Below, piece after piece: positions 33,863 to 43,653 of a DNA stretch of 52,773 nt. The DNA is from Tateyamaria pelophila (GTDB lineage: Bacteria; Pseudomonadota; Alphaproteobacteria; Rhodobacterales; Rhodobacteraceae). The notes beneath the pieces are model-generated. The model was not told where the DNA came from, searched no databases, and worked only from the letters and a program-made list of their open reading frames with translations. The position numbers were made by a program, and so were the translations under genes. Within the stretch, counting starts at the first letter, position 1. Each line of letters begins with the position of its first letter. The DNA lies in contig NZ_JAIMIA010000028.1 in the NCBI RefSeq assembly GCF_019966495.1, positions 1 through 52,773 of the forward strand, given 5' to 3'.

Positions 33863-33952
33863 TTTTTCATGGTAGATAGCATCGGTCGGGTGGCGCAAGC
33901 CCGGACAAGGGTCTGGAGAAAAAAAGCGCCGAACGAACAGCGGAGTATTCAC

Positions 33953-35536
33953 ATGAAGAAAATGACCAAAGCGACGGTCGCCGCCGCGAGCATTCTCGCG
34001 CTCGGCGCTGGGGCGGTTGCGGCAGAAAAACTGACAATCGGCCTCGCCTCGGAACCCACGGCCATGGATCCACATTTTCATAACCTTGGCCCGAACAACG
34101 CCATGACGCTTCACATCTTTGACCGTCTGGTCGATCAGAATGAGAAGCAGCAACTTGTTCCCGGGCTGGCGGTGTCGTGGAAACCGATCGACGATCTGAC
34201 ATGGGAATTCAAACTGCGCGAAGGTGTGAAATTCCATGATGGCAGCGACTTCACTGCCGACGATGTCGTCTGTACCGTCGAGCGGGCGCCGAATGTACCA
34301 AACTCGCCGTCCAGTTTCGGAACCTATCTGAAAGGCAAGTCGGTCGAGAAAGTCGACGATTACACTGTCCATTTCAAGACCGCGGAACCTTATCCGCTGA
34401 TGGCAAACGACATTTCGACCATTCGGATCATCTCCGATGAGGTCGGGTGCGGTGCTGCGACGGAGGATTTCAACAGCGGTGTGGCAGCTGTCGGCACCGG
34501 TCCGTTCAAATTCGTCAGCTATACGCCGGGCGCAAGCATCGTGATGGAGCGGAACGACGCATATTGGGGTGAGGCTCCGATCTGGTCGGAGGTCGAATTC
34601 CGCCCGATCTCGTCCGGTCCCAGCCGCGTTGCAGCACTTTTGGCGGGCGATATCGACATGATCGCTTCGGTACCCACCACCGATATCACGACGTTGGCGG
34701 CCAATGATGAAATCCAGCTCAGCCAGGGTGTTTCAAACCGCGTCATCTACCTCCACATGGACCAGTTCCGCGAAGACTCGCCTTTCATAACGGCAAATGA
34801 TGGCAGCGACATCAAGAACCCGCTGATGGACGTCCGCGTGCGCAAGGCCATCAGCATGGCGATCAGCCGCGATGCGATTGTCGACAGGGTGATGGAAGGT
34901 GTCGCGTTGCCCGCAGGTCAGCTGCTGCCAGAGGGATTCTTTGGCGTGTCCGACAACCTTGAGGTTGTCGCCTATGATCCCGACGGCGCCAAGGCGCTTC
35001 TGGCCGAGGCGGGCTATCCCGACGGCTTCCAGATGACGATCCACGGCCCCAATGACCGCTATATCAACGATGCAAAAATTGCGGAAGCCGTTGCACAGAT
35101 GTTGACGCGGGTGGGTATCAGGACTGCCGTGGAGACGATGCCGCGTTCGGTTTATTTCGGGCGCGCGTCGCGCGGTGCCGAAGGTGATCTGCCGGAGTTC
35201 AGCTTTATCCTTGTGGGATGGGGTGCCGGGTCCGGTGAGGCGTCTTCGCCCCTCAAATCGCTGATCCACACCTTCGATACGGACAAGGGTTTCGGGTCTG
35301 CGAACCGGGGTCGTTATTCGAACGCCGAGACAGATGCGCTGATCGAAGAGGCCTTGCGCACGGTCGACGATGCCAAGCGGCAGGAACTTCTGGCGGCCGC
35401 GACGGAAAGTGCGATCGAGAATGTCGCGATCATCCCGACGCATTTCCAGGTGAACACCTGGGCGGCGCGCAAGGGCCTGCGCTATACGCCGCGCACCGAT
35501 GAGTACACACTCGCCATCGGTGTCACGAAAGACTGA
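33953..35536 (+). CDS. ABC transporter substrate-binding protein, family 5 (peptide type)
   Basis: A 527-residue exported binding protein with signal peptide MKKMTKATVAAASILALGAG and cleavage near AVAA. Family SBP_bac_5 blocks include LAVSWKPIDDLTWEFKLREGVKFHDGSDFTADDV and VRKAISMAISRDAIVDRV. It delivers peptides or similar amides to the permeases encoded next. ATG 33953 is chosen for GGAG 8 bases upstream and the signal peptide; an in-frame start at 33854 would precede the signal sequence. It is the first gene of the operon. Confidence 0.95.
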   Translation: MKKMTKATVAAASILALGAGAVAAEKLTIGLASEPTAMDPHFHNLGPNNAMTLHIFDRLVDQNEKQQLVPGLAVSWKPIDDLTWEFKLREGVKFHDGSDFTADDVVCTVERAPNVPNSPSSFGTYLKGKSVEKVDDYTVHFKTAEPYPLMANDISTIRIISDEVGCGAATEDFNSGVAAVGTGPFKFVSYTPGASIVMERNDAYWGEAPIWSEVEFRPISSGPSRVAALLAGDIDMIASVPTTDITTLAANDEIQLSQGVSNRVIYLHMDQFREDSPFITANDGSDIKNPLMDVRVRKAISMAISRDAIVDRVMEGVALPAGQLLPEGFFGVSDNLEVVAYDPDGAKALLAEAGYPDGFQMTIHGPNDRYINDAKIAEAVAQMLTRVGIRTAVETMPRSVYFGRASRGAEGDLPEFSFILVGWGAGSGEASSPLKSLIHTFDTDKGFGSANRGRYSNAETDALIEEALRTVDDAKRQELLAAATESAIENVAIIPTHFQVNTWAARKGLRYTPRTDEYTLAIGVTKD

Positions 35537-35552
35537 TGACCTGACAATCGTC

Positions 35553-35575
35553 GGGCCGTCTTTGACGGGCGGCCC
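35553..35575 (+). terminator. Stem-loop between binding-protein and permease genes
   Basis: GGGCCG at 35553-35558 pairs with CGGCCC at 35570-35575, followed by GTTCCCCTTTT. Placed between an importer's binding-protein gene and its permease genes, it probably limits readthrough or stabilises the upstream message so that the binding protein is made in excess. Confidence 0.5.
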
Positions 35576-35600
35576 GTTCCCCTTTTGAAGGTCTGATCTC

Positions 35601-36578
35601 ATGACCGTTTTTGTCATCCGTCGGCTGCTTCAGGCGCTGCTTGTCGTTTTCCTGATGTCGCTGATCGTCTTCTTTGGCGTTAACGTCGTCGGTGATCCGG
35701 TCTATATGCTCGTCAGCCCCGATGCGGATCAGGCTGATATCGCCGCCGCCATCCAGCGCCTCGGTCTCGACCGCCCGATCTGGGAGCAGTACCTGTTGTT
35801 TCTCAAGGGCGCGGCGCAGGGAGATCTGGGCGACAGTTTCATCTTCGGCGAGCCCGCACTGCAACTCATTCTGCAACACATGCCGGCGACGATGGAACTG
35901 GCATTCACCGCCCTGTTTCTGTCCATCGCCATCGGCATTCCCCTGGGCCTTTATGCCGGGCTCTATCCCGACAATCCGATCTCCAAGGGGATCATGGCCA
36001 CCTCGATCCTGGGGTTTTCGTTGCCGACATTCTGGGTCGGCCTGATGCTGATCATGCTGTTCGCGGTCGAGTTGGGATGGGTCCCGGCCACCGGACGCGG
36101 TGATCTCGGCTCGTTTCTGGGGATCAGGAGCAGTCTGTTCACCCTTGACGGGTTGAGCCATATCTTCCTGCCCGCCCTGAACCTTGCGTTGCTGAAAATC
36201 TCGCTGGCCATCCGCCTGACACGTGCAGGCGTGCGCGAGGCCATGGGGCAGGACTATGTCAAATATGCCCGCGCCAAGGGGCTGTCGACACGTCGGATCA
36301 TCTTTGTCCACGTGATGAAGAATATCATGATTCCGGTCGTCACGGTCATGGGGCTGGAATTCGGCAGCCTGATCGGGTTCTCGGTCGTGACGGAAACCAT
36401 TTTTGCGTGGCCGGGGATGGGCAAACTGTTGATCGATGCGATCTTGCAACTCGACCGACCCGTGGTCGTTGCCTACCTGATGATCATGGTCCTGTTCTTT
36501 GTCCTCATCAATCTTATCGTGGACATCCTGTATTCCATTCTCGACCCGCGGGTCCGTCTGCAGGATCAGGGATCATGA
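35601..36578 (+). CDS. Peptide-type ABC transporter permease (DppB-like)
   Basis: A 325-residue membrane permease with six helices. It begins MTVFVIRRLLQALLVVFLMSLIVFFGVNVVGDP and carries the EAA-loop block REAMGQDYVKYARAKGLSTRRIIFVHVMKNIMIPV. It pairs with the DppC-like subunit encoded next, whose ATG overlaps its stop (ATGA). Confidence 0.95.
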   Translation: MTVFVIRRLLQALLVVFLMSLIVFFGVNVVGDPVYMLVSPDADQADIAAAIQRLGLDRPIWEQYLLFLKGAAQGDLGDSFIFGEPALQLILQHMPATMELAFTALFLSIAIGIPLGLYAGLYPDNPISKGIMATSILGFSLPTFWVGLMLIMLFAVELGWVPATGRGDLGSFLGIRSSLFTLDGLSHIFLPALNLALLKISLAIRLTRAGVREAMGQDYVKYARAKGLSTRRIIFVHVMKNIMIPVVTVMGLEFGSLIGFSVVTETIFAWPGMGKLLIDAILQLDRPVVVAYLMIMVLFFVLINLIVDILYSILDPRVRLQDQGS

Positions 36579-37495
36579 CCGATATGACATCCACCAGCAC
36601 ACCGGCAGATATGACTGCAAAGGTCGAAACGCCCTTTCAGAGCTTTCGGTCCGAGTTTTTCGAAAGCAAGATTGCGACCGTAGCGCTTGGCCTGCTCGGG
36701 GTCATTATCCTTCTGGCAGTGCTGGCGCCGTGGATCACACCGCAGAACCCCTATGATCTGGGACAGGTCGACGTGATGGATGGGCGGCTCGCTCCCGGAT
36801 CGGAGGCATTTGCAGGCTACACGATGTGGCTCGGGTCGGACGGCGCGGGCAGGGATCTTTATTCGGCCATTCTCTATGGGTTGCGGATATCGCTGACGGT
36901 TGGCGTGGCGTCGGGGGTGATCGCGCTGCTGATCGGCATGACGATCGGCCTGGTGGCCGCCTATGCCGGTGGGCGGATCGAAGCGATCATCATGCGGATC
37001 GTGGACTTGCAATTGTCTTTCCCGGCCTCGCTCGTGGCGTTGATGCTTGTCGCGGCCCTTGGCAAGGGCGTCGACAAGATCATTCTGGCGCTGGTCGTTG
37101 CTCAATGGGCCTATTATGCGCGGACGGTGCGGGCCACCGCACTTGTTGAACGCAACAAGGAATATGTCGAAGCTGCGCAATGTCTGGGGCTGTCGCGCGC
37201 GCGCATCGTGTTCCGCCATATCCTGCCCAATTGCATGGCCCCTTTGATCGTGGTGGGCACGGTTCAAACCGCCAGTGCGATCTCGCTCGAGGCCACGCTC
37301 TCGTTTCTGGGTGTCGGACTGCCGCAAACGGAGCCCTCGCTTGGCGTCCTCATCGCCAACGGGTTTGAATACATGTTGTCCGGGCGCTACTGGATTTCGA
37401 TTTTTCCGGGGCTGGCCCTTTTGCTGACGGTCGTGTCGATCAATCTCGTCGGTGATCAGCTGCGCGACGTGCTGAATCCGAGGATGAAGAAATGA
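36575..37495 (+). CDS. Peptide-type ABC transporter permease (DppC-like)
   Basis: A 306-residue permease. After a hydrophilic N-terminus (MTDMTSTSTPADMTAK) it has the DppC-type block GSDGAGRDLYSAILYGLRISLTVGVASG and the EAA loop YVEAAQCLGLSRARIVFRHILPNC. ATG 36575 overlaps the DppB-like stop and its own stop overlaps the next ATG (ATGA), indicating tight coupling. Confidence 0.95.
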   Translation: MTDMTSTSTPADMTAKVETPFQSFRSEFFESKIATVALGLLGVIILLAVLAPWITPQNPYDLGQVDVMDGRLAPGSEAFAGYTMWLGSDGAGRDLYSAILYGLRISLTVGVASGVIALLIGMTIGLVAAYAGGRIEAIIMRIVDLQLSFPASLVALMLVAALGKGVDKIILALVVAQWAYYARTVRATALVERNKEYVEAAQCLGLSRARIVFRHILPNCMAPLIVVGTVQTASAISLEATLSFLGVGLPQTEPSLGVLIANGFEYMLSGRYWISIFPGLALLLTVVSINLVGDQLRDVLNPRMKK

Positions 37496-38469
37496 CCGCC
37501 GTTCTCGAAGTCAGTGGTCTGAAGACCCATTTTTTCACCCGCGGCGGGGTCGTGAAGGCCGTTGATGGCGTCGATTTCTCGGTCGCGCGCGGCGAAATCA
37601 TGGGGCTGGTCGGCGAGTCCGGATCGGGCAAGTCGATCACCGGCTTCTCGATCCTTGGCCTGATAGACCCGCCGGGCCGGATCGTCGAAGGCGCGATCCG
37701 GTTCAATGGCGAAGATATCGCTCAGGCTTCGCAACAGCGTCTGGCGGGTCTGCGCGGCAATCGTATCTCGATGATCTTTCAGGATCCGATGATGACGCTC
37801 AACCCGGTTCTGCGCATCGACACCCAGATGATCGAGGCCATCCTTGCCCATGAGAAAGTCGACCGCCGCACCGCGTGGGAGCGCAGCCGCGATGCACTTG
37901 GTCTCGTTGGGATTCCCTCGCCGGAAGAGCGATTGCGTGCCTATCCGCATCAACTATCCGGGGGCATGCGCCAGCGGGTGGCGATTGCGACGGCCTTCCT
38001 GAACAAACCCGATCTGGTCATCGCGGATGAGCCCACCACGGCGCTTGATGTCACGATTCAGGCGCAGATCATTTACGAGGCACAGAAACTGACCAAGCAC
38101 ACCGGCACGGCGATGGTCTGGATCACGCATGACCTGGCTGTGGTTGCCGGTTTGGCCGACAGGATATCGGTCATGTATGCGGGCCGGATTGTCGAACAAG
38201 GCGACACCGATGACGTCATTGATCACCCCCTTCATCCCTACACCGTGGGCCTTCTGGGCTCGGTCCCGAGCGCCAACAAGCGGGGTGCGCGCCTCTACCA
38301 GATCGAGGGGATGACGCCGAATATGCTGGCCCTTCCTGATGGCTGTGCGTTTGGCCCGCGCTGTGGCATGCGGACGGCGGCCTGTGCCGCGCAGCCGGAT
38401 GTCGAAGACGTGGCAGAGCGACGCCTGCGGTGCTTTAACCCTCAAGGTCTGGCCGAGGCACGCCCATGA
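37492..38469 (+). CDS. ABC transporter ATP-binding protein (DppD-like)
   Basis: A 325-residue ATPase with Walker A GESGSGKS, signature LSGGMRQRV and Walker [13 protein letters not shown]. The C-terminal oligopeptide-transporter extension contains [19 protein letters not shown] with its characteristic Cys pattern. It works as a heterodimer with the DppF-like subunit and overlaps it by 4 bases. Confidence 0.96.
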   Translation: MTAVLEVSGLKTHFFTRGGVVKAVDGVDFSVARGEIMGLVGESGSGKSITGFSILGLIDPPGRIVEGAIRFNGEDIAQASQQRLAGLRGNRISMIFQDPMMTLNPVLRIDTQMIEAILAHEKVDRRTAWERSRDALGLVGIPSPEERLRAYPHQLSGGMRQRVAIATAFLNKPDLVIADEPTTALDVTIQAQIIYEAQKLTKHTGTAMVWITHDLAVVAGLADRISVMYAGRIVEQGDTDDVIDHPLHPYTVGLLGSVPSANKRGARLYQIEGMTPNMLALPDGCAFGPRCGMRTAACAAQPDVEDVAERRLRCFNPQGLAEARP

Positions 38470-39470
38470 CAGAGCCGCTCGTCGAAATCCGCAATGTCTC
38501 GAAACGATTTACCAAACGGCTGGATGTCGCGGGCAAGATTGCCCGTCGCCTCGGGGCAAATATCCGTGAAGAAACGGTCCACGCGGTCGATAAAGTCTTG
38601 CTTGCAATCCAACCGGGCGAAGTGGTCGGCCTCGTCGGTGAATCCGGCTGCGGAAAATCCACGCTGGGCCGGGTCGTCGCGGGCATCCACGCTGCCAGCG
38701 ATGGTCAGATGTTTTATGAGGGCAGGGACGTGGCCACCTTGCGCGGCGCGGACAGGCGTGCTGCCACGCTGGCGATTCAGATGATCTTTCAGGATCCTTT
38801 TGCCAGTCTCAACCCGCGCATGCGGGTCGAGGACATCATTGGTGAAGCGCCGCGCATGCACGGGATCGTCAGCACGGCCGAGTTGTCGGACTATGTCGAT
38901 GACGTCATGCAGAAAGTGGGCCTCGATCCATCGCTCAAGCGCCGCTACGCTCACCAGTTCTCCGGCGGGCAACGCCAGCGGATCGGCATTGCGCGCGCAC
39001 TTGCGGTCAAGCCGAAATTCCTGGTCTGCGACGAGGCAATCGCGGCGCTGGACGTTTCGATTCAAGCGCAGGTCATCAACCTTTTCATGGACTTGCGCGA
39101 AGAATTGGGCCTGACCTACCTCTTCATCAGCCATGACCTCAGCGTGGTCGAGCATATCGCAGACCGGGTCGCGATCATGTATCTGGGCCGGATCGTCGAA
39201 AGCGCTTCCACCGAAGAGATTTTCGCCGATCCGCGCCACCCCTATACTCAGGCGCTTTTGGCCGAAGCGCCCCGTTTGGACCAACGCCGCCGGGACTTTA
39301 CGCCGATCAAGGGGGAAATCCCGTCACCGCTCGATCCGCCCCCGGGGTGTACCTTCCATCCGCGTTGCGTACGCGCCACGGAGGCCTGTCGGCGCATCGT
39401 GCCAGAGTTGAAAGCCGGCCCGGACGGCCGTCAGACCGCCTGTCTTCTGGAACACGGAGATGCGGTATAA
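38466..39470 (+). CDS. ABC transporter ATP-binding protein (DppF-like)
   Basis: A 334-residue ATPase with Walker A GESGCGKST, signature FSGGQRQRIGIARAL and Walker B FLVCDEAIAALD. The C-terminal oligo_HPY-type extension contains GCTFHPRCVRATEACR. It completes the five-protein importer. Confidence 0.96.
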   Translation: MTEPLVEIRNVSKRFTKRLDVAGKIARRLGANIREETVHAVDKVLLAIQPGEVVGLVGESGCGKSTLGRVVAGIHAASDGQMFYEGRDVATLRGADRRAATLAIQMIFQDPFASLNPRMRVEDIIGEAPRMHGIVSTAELSDYVDDVMQKVGLDPSLKRRYAHQFSGGQRQRIGIARALAVKPKFLVCDEAIAALDVSIQAQVINLFMDLREELGLTYLFISHDLSVVEHIADRVAIMYLGRIVESASTEEIFADPRHPYTQALLAEAPRLDQRRRDFTPIKGEIPSPLDPPPGCTFHPRCVRATEACRRIVPELKAGPDGRQTACLLEHGDAV

Positions 39471-39498
39471 ATACCCAGCAGATGTCATGGAGATCAAG

Positions 39499-40905
39499 AT
39501 GAAGAACGCAGACCCGATCTGGGATCATGTCGACCGCCACCGCGATGATTTCATCGCCCTCTCCGATCGTGTCTTTGACACTCCCGAGACGCTCTATGCG
39601 GAGTATGAATCCGTGGCCGAACACAAGCGCATGCTGGAGGCGCAAGGCTTCAGGATCACCGAACACGCAGCGGGCATCCCGACGGCTGTGATCGGCGAGG
39701 CCGGAGACGAAGGCCCCGTTATCGCGATCCTCGGTGAGTTCGACGCGCTGCCCTATCTCAGCCAGGCTCCGGGCGTCGCTGATCACACGCCTTTGGAAGA
39801 AGGTGGCAACGGGCATGGATGTGGTCACAACCTGCTGGGGGCTGCAGCCCTTCTGGCCGCGACTGCGGTCAAGGACTGGCTGTCCGAGAACGGGATCAAG
39901 GCCCGCGTGCGCTATTATGGCTGCCCTGCGGAAGAAGGGGGGGCTGCGAAAACCTATATGGTGCGCGAAGGGCTGTTCGACGATGTGGATGCTGCAATTT
40001 CGTGGCACCCCGCCACGTTTACAGCCGTCAATGAAGCGGCGTCCTTGGCCAATACACGGATCGATTTTACCTTTCACGGCAAGGCCGCGCATGCGGCTGG
40101 CGCGCCGGAGCTTGGCCGTTCGGCACTGGACGCAGTCGAGTTGATGAATATCGGGGTCAACTATCTGCGCGAGCATATTCCGGACAGCGCGCGGGTGCAT
40201 TATGCGTACCTTGATGCCGGTGGCGTGGCGCCAAACGTTGTGCAGGCCAAAGCGACAGTACGGCAATTGGTCCGCGCCAGCACCTTGCCCGAGCTACACG
40301 ACCTGATCGCCCGTGTGCGCAAGATCGCGGATGGGGCGGCCCTCATGACCGAAACCCGGGTCACCAGCCAGGTGTTTTCGGGCGTCTCGAACCTGTTGGG
40401 CAATCGCCCCCTCGAAGAGACCATGCAGTCCGAACTTGAAAAGCTCGGGCCGGTGCCTTTTGATGCGGCGGATCGTGATTTTGCAATCGAGATACAGAAG
40501 AGCCTGACGCCTGCGGACATCGCCGCGACCTTCAAGCGGATCGGGACAAAACCGCAGGCGGGTCTCGTGCTCTGTGATTTCGTCGCACCTCTGGACCGGC
40601 AACGCGAAGGCGGCGAAGGCTCCACGGATGTCGGCGATGTCAGTTGGGCCGTCCCGACGGTTCAGGCGCGTGTCGCGACCTGTGCCATCGGAACACCGTT
40701 TCACACTTGGCAAACCGTCGCACAAGGCAAGGCCCCCGCCGCGCACAAGGGTATGATTTATGCCGCCAAAGCGATGGCCGCGACAGCCTGTCGACTGATC
40801 GAAGATCCCTCTCTGACCAAGGCGGCAAAAGAGACGCATCGCGATCATCTGGCCGAAACGCCTTATACATGTCCGATACCGGATGACGTTCACCCGCCGG
40901 TCTGA
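39499..40905 (+). CDS. M20-family amidohydrolase (AbgB-like)
   Basis: A 468-residue dimetal peptidase/amidase. Metal-binding residues can be placed as Cys108 and His110 in GNGHGCGHNLLG, Glu145-Glu146 in CPAEEGGAAK and His170 in ISWHPATF; a dimerisation domain follows (about 195-310) and a late His lies in GTPFHTWQTV. Length and sequence resemble AbgB, the B subunit of p-aminobenzoyl-glutamate hydrolase, but no AbgA partner is present. ATG 39499 has GGAG 6 bases upstream; 39460 and 39487 are alternatives. It is last in the importer operon, so it probably cleaves the imported amide. Confidence 0.9.
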   Translation: MKNADPIWDHVDRHRDDFIALSDRVFDTPETLYAEYESVAEHKRMLEAQGFRITEHAAGIPTAVIGEAGDEGPVIAILGEFDALPYLSQAPGVADHTPLEEGGNGHGCGHNLLGAAALLAATAVKDWLSENGIKARVRYYGCPAEEGGAAKTYMVREGLFDDVDAAISWHPATFTAVNEAASLANTRIDFTFHGKAAHAAGAPELGRSALDAVELMNIGVNYLREHIPDSARVHYAYLDAGGVAPNVVQAKATVRQLVRASTLPELHDLIARVRKIADGAALMTETRVTSQVFSGVSNLLGNRPLEETMQSELEKLGPVPFDAADRDFAIEIQKSLTPADIAATFKRIGTKPQAGLVLCDFVAPLDRQREGGEGSTDVGDVSWAVPTVQARVATCAIGTPFHTWQTVAQGKAPAAHKGMIYAAKAMAATACRLIEDPSLTKAAKETHRDHLAETPYTCPIPDDVHPPV

Positions 40906-41110
40906 GCGGTGAAATTGCCGGGAGGGCAGCGATGGAACGCTGTGCGCTGCCCAAAGAACTTTTAAGAAACGGCTTTGTCCGCAGGGAAGGGTGCCACAAT
41001 ATCCGCACTCGCCTGTCTGTCTTCCTTTTAAGGCGCAGGCTGCGGCAGTCCGTGGTTTGCGATGGCATCCCGATCGCCGATAAAGTCCGGCGCGGCTGCC
41101 CCGAACCTCA

Positions 41111-41731
41111 TCAATCGGCCTTGCGGGCAAGAGTGATTTCAAAACGGCAAGCCGGAGCTCCATGTGCACAGCACGCAGTGTGGGACACTTGGGCATCTTT
41201 CGCGACAAGCGTTCGGAACAGACGGTCAAAGACGGCGACGTGCCAGGGGCAAAATGGCTGGGCAAGCGGGTTGTCGATGATCTCCAGAACGCTGGGATTG
41301 CCGGGCTGAGTGCGCACCCGCCCGGTGCCTGCAAAAGTCCACGCATTGGACGCCATCGCTTTGAGCAGAAGCCGGGCTGACAGTCGGGGCGGCAGCAGTT
41401 TCATGACCCATTGCGCCGGTCGCGGAATACGGTTGGCCAAGAGGTAATCCGCTGTCCTGTACCCTGCATCCATGGCAATGCGGATTGCGTCGTCGGGCGG
41501 AAGCGTCAGGCGCAGCGTATCATGCAACCGTGCGGCGATGGCCTGATCCACCATCCGTTCGGGCGGCATATCCAGCACCGGGCCCAGATCGGCTGCCACG
41601 AACACCTGCCGGGCCAGGCCGTCCCCGCCGAGGGCGCGCAAGGCGGCAGCCACTTGCGTGACTGCGTTGGGGCCAACCTTTGCCTCCGGGTTCGCAGCCT
41701 GTTCGGTGGGGGAAACCGCGAGCGTGGCCAT
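41111..41731 (-). CDS. bchJ: BchJ, V4R-domain bacteriochlorophyll biosynthesis protein
   Basis: A 206-residue protein with the V4R (4-vinyl reductase) domain: VAADLGPVLDMPPERMVDQ..., NPLAQPFCPWHVAVFDRLFRTLV and a Cys-rich end SHTACCAHGAPACRFEI. BchJ was first named a divinyl reductase; later work on other species assigned that reaction to other enzymes and suggests BchJ assists porphyrin handling, so its exact activity is uncertain. The start ATG overlaps the bchE stop as TGATG, as expected for the bchEJ order in purple bacteria. Confidence 0.92.
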   Translation of the reverse strand: MATLAVSPTEQAANPEAKVGPNAVTQVAAALRALGGDGLARQVFVAADLGPVLDMPPERMVDQAIAARLHDTLRLTLPPDDAIRIAMDAGYRTADYLLANRIPRPAQWVMKLLPPRLSARLLLKAMASNAWTFAGTGRVRTQPGNPSVLEIIDNPLAQPFCPWHVAVFDRLFRTLVAKDAQVSHTACCAHGAPACRFEITLARKAD

Positions 41732-43422
41732 CACGCATTCTCTCTGGCTTGACCCGCATCTTCGGGCAGCCGGAACTCTGCCGTGTCCTCCATCTGCTCT
41801 GTCCCGCCGCCGCAGGCCATCACCTTGGCCGCGTTCCGCTCTTCTGCGCGGGCCTTGCCCTGGGCACGCACGGCTTCTCGACGCTCCTTGGCGCGGGCCG
41901 CGCGATCTGCGGCTGCCTCCCAATCGGCGATCTGCGCGGGCGCGATCTTGCGGCTGTCGTCAAAGTGGAAATCCACCTTCTTCTTGGACTGCGGCCCGGT
42001 ATAACCAACCTTGCCCAGATCATAGAACGTGCGCGCAAACCCGGCCTTGGCAAAGGCCTTGAGACATCCCAGAAGGTACCGGCGCCGGAACCCGGTGCCC
42101 CGCCACGGATAGTGGAACAGTGCCTTGATCATGTAAAAGCGTCGGTAATTGTTCATCACCCGGTCCAGCAATTCGGCCCGGTCCATGGCCTCGGGGCGCA
42201 TGATGGGGGTGACAAAGTTGTACTTGTCGAAATCAAAAACTTCCACCTTGTCGCCAAGCTCCTGATAGAGCGGGGTAAACGGCCACGGTGTATACATCGA
42301 CCAGTTCGCCAGATCCGGGTTCCATTCGCGAGCGTATCGATACGTTTCTTCGAGCGTCTCCGGTGTTTCGTTGTCGAGACCGACGATGAACTGCGCCTCG
42401 GTGAAGATATCGGCATCGCGCAGCAACTGGATGGCGCGGCGGTTGTCTTCGACCTTGGTTTCCTTGTTGAACAGGTCCAGCTTCAGCTGAGCGGCCGCTT
42501 CGGTGCCGAGCGACACATGCACCAGTCCCGCCTTGCGGAAGAACGGCAGCAGATCCTCGTCGCGCAGGATGTCTGTGACGCGGGTATTGATGCCCCATTT
42601 GATCTTGTCCGGCAGGCCGCGATCAATCAGTTCCTGACAAAACTGAATGAATTTCTTGCGGTTGATGCTGGGTTCCTCGTCCGCGAGGATAAAGAAGCCG
42701 ACGTCATGGTCGTTGACCAGTTTTTCGATCTCATCCACGACCTTTTTGGGGTCGCGGACGCGGTAGTCCCGCCAGAACTTCCACTGTGAGCAGAACGAGC
42801 AGGTAAACGGGCACCCACGCGCCATGCTTGGGATCGCGACCCGGACACCCAGAGGCACATAGATGTAGCTGCCCCAGTCGAGCAGCGACCAGTCGGCTTC
42901 GATCGCATCAAGGTCTTTGACGGTCGATGCGGCTTGCGTGGCGATGATCTCGGTGCCGTCTTTATAGGCGATGCCCTTGATCGACTTGCGGTCCGCAGGC
43001 CAGCGCCCTTCGTCATAGGCACGCAGCAGATCGACGATGATCTCTTCGCCCTCACCGCGTACGATGACGTCGATCCAGGGGGCCTCGGAAAGCACTTGTT
43101 TATACATGAAGGTGGCATGCACGCCACCCAGCACGCCCAGGGCGTCCGGGCAAACTTGCTTGGCGATCTCCAGCACGCGCTCTGCCTTGTAGATGGACGG
43201 CGTGATGGCGGTCACGCCGACGACGTCGGGCTGCAAATCGCGCAGTTTGTCGGCCAAGGCGTCGTCTTCGATATTGTGGGTCATCGCGTCGATGAAGGTG
43301 ATGTCGTCAAAGCCCGCTGACTTCAGCGCGCCCCCGATATAGGCGACCCATGCCGCAGGCCAACTGCCTGCAATCTCGGCGCCGCCTGAATGATAATTTG
43401 GATGAACAAGTACGATTTTCAT
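41731..43422 (-). CDS. bchE: Mg-protoporphyrin IX monomethyl ester anaerobic oxidative cyclase
   Basis: BchE forms ring E of bacteriochlorophyll using water as oxygen source, with cobalamin, SAM and a 4Fe-4S cluster. The 563-residue product opens [20 protein letters not shown] and has an N-terminal B12-binding domain (about 1-135). The radical SAM cluster motif CPFTCSFC supplies Cys204, Cys208 and Cys211 within [20 protein letters not shown]. An Ala/Arg/Glu-rich tail of about 60 residues ends the protein. GGAGG 6 bases before ATG 43422 fixes the start over 43437. A PpsR-type and an FnrL-type site lie just upstream. The other photosynthesis genes are not in the window. Confidence 0.97.
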   Translation of the reverse strand: MKIVLVHPNYHSGGAEIAGSWPAAWVAYIGGALKSAGFDDITFIDAMTHNIEDDALADKLRDLQPDVVGVTAITPSIYKAERVLEIAKQVCPDALGVLGGVHATFMYKQVLSEAPWIDVIVRGEGEEIIVDLLRAYDEGRWPADRKSIKGIAYKDGTEIIATQAASTVKDLDAIEADWSLLDWGSYIYVPLGVRVAIPSMARGCPFTCSFCSQWKFWRDYRVRDPKKVVDEIEKLVNDHDVGFFILADEEPSINRKKFIQFCQELIDRGLPDKIKWGINTRVTDILRDEDLLPFFRKAGLVHVSLGTEAAAQLKLDLFNKETKVEDNRRAIQLLRDADIFTEAQFIVGLDNETPETLEETYRYAREWNPDLANWSMYTPWPFTPLYQELGDKVEVFDFDKYNFVTPIMRPEAMDRAELLDRVMNNYRRFYMIKALFHYPWRGTGFRRRYLLGCLKAFAKAGFARTFYDLGKVGYTGPQSKKKVDFHFDDSRKIAPAQIADWEAAADRAARAKERREAVRAQGKARAEERNAAKVMACGGGTEQMEDTAEFRLPEDAGQARENA

Positions 43423-43465
43423 GACGACCCTCCGCATGGACTCGCAGATTATTTTACCCGGAAAG

Positions 43466-43483
43466 TGTCAACTTACATTGACA
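43466..43483. promoter_or_regulatory. PpsR/CrtJ-type operator upstream of bchE
   Basis: TGTCAACTTACATTGACA matches the PpsR consensus TGT-N12-ACA and has TGTCA/TGACA arms. Its centre lies about 52 bases upstream of the bchE start, just before a minus-strand TAAAAT that could be the -10 box, so binding would block the promoter under aerobic light conditions. Confidence 0.75.
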
Positions 43484-43491
43484 TGTATCAA
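43478..43491. promoter_or_regulatory. FnrL-type box overlapping the PpsR site
   Basis: On the minus strand TTGATACATGTCAA differs from the FNR consensus TTGAT-N4-ATCAA by one base. It overlaps the PpsR-type operator by 6 bases. bchE is a known FnrL target in Rhodobacter, which supports the call. Confidence 0.6.
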
Positions 43492-43653
43492 AACCTGTTC
43501 GCCCAGGGTGATGTGTTCGGGCACCCGCTATGTGCACATCATTTCGGCTCACCGTTCAAATACTTCCGCCGATTGGGACAAATGGTGTCGACAGTCGGGT
43601 GATAGACTGCGATAGCGCGCGTCTGTTCCCATTTTTCCGGCTTGGAGGTTATC

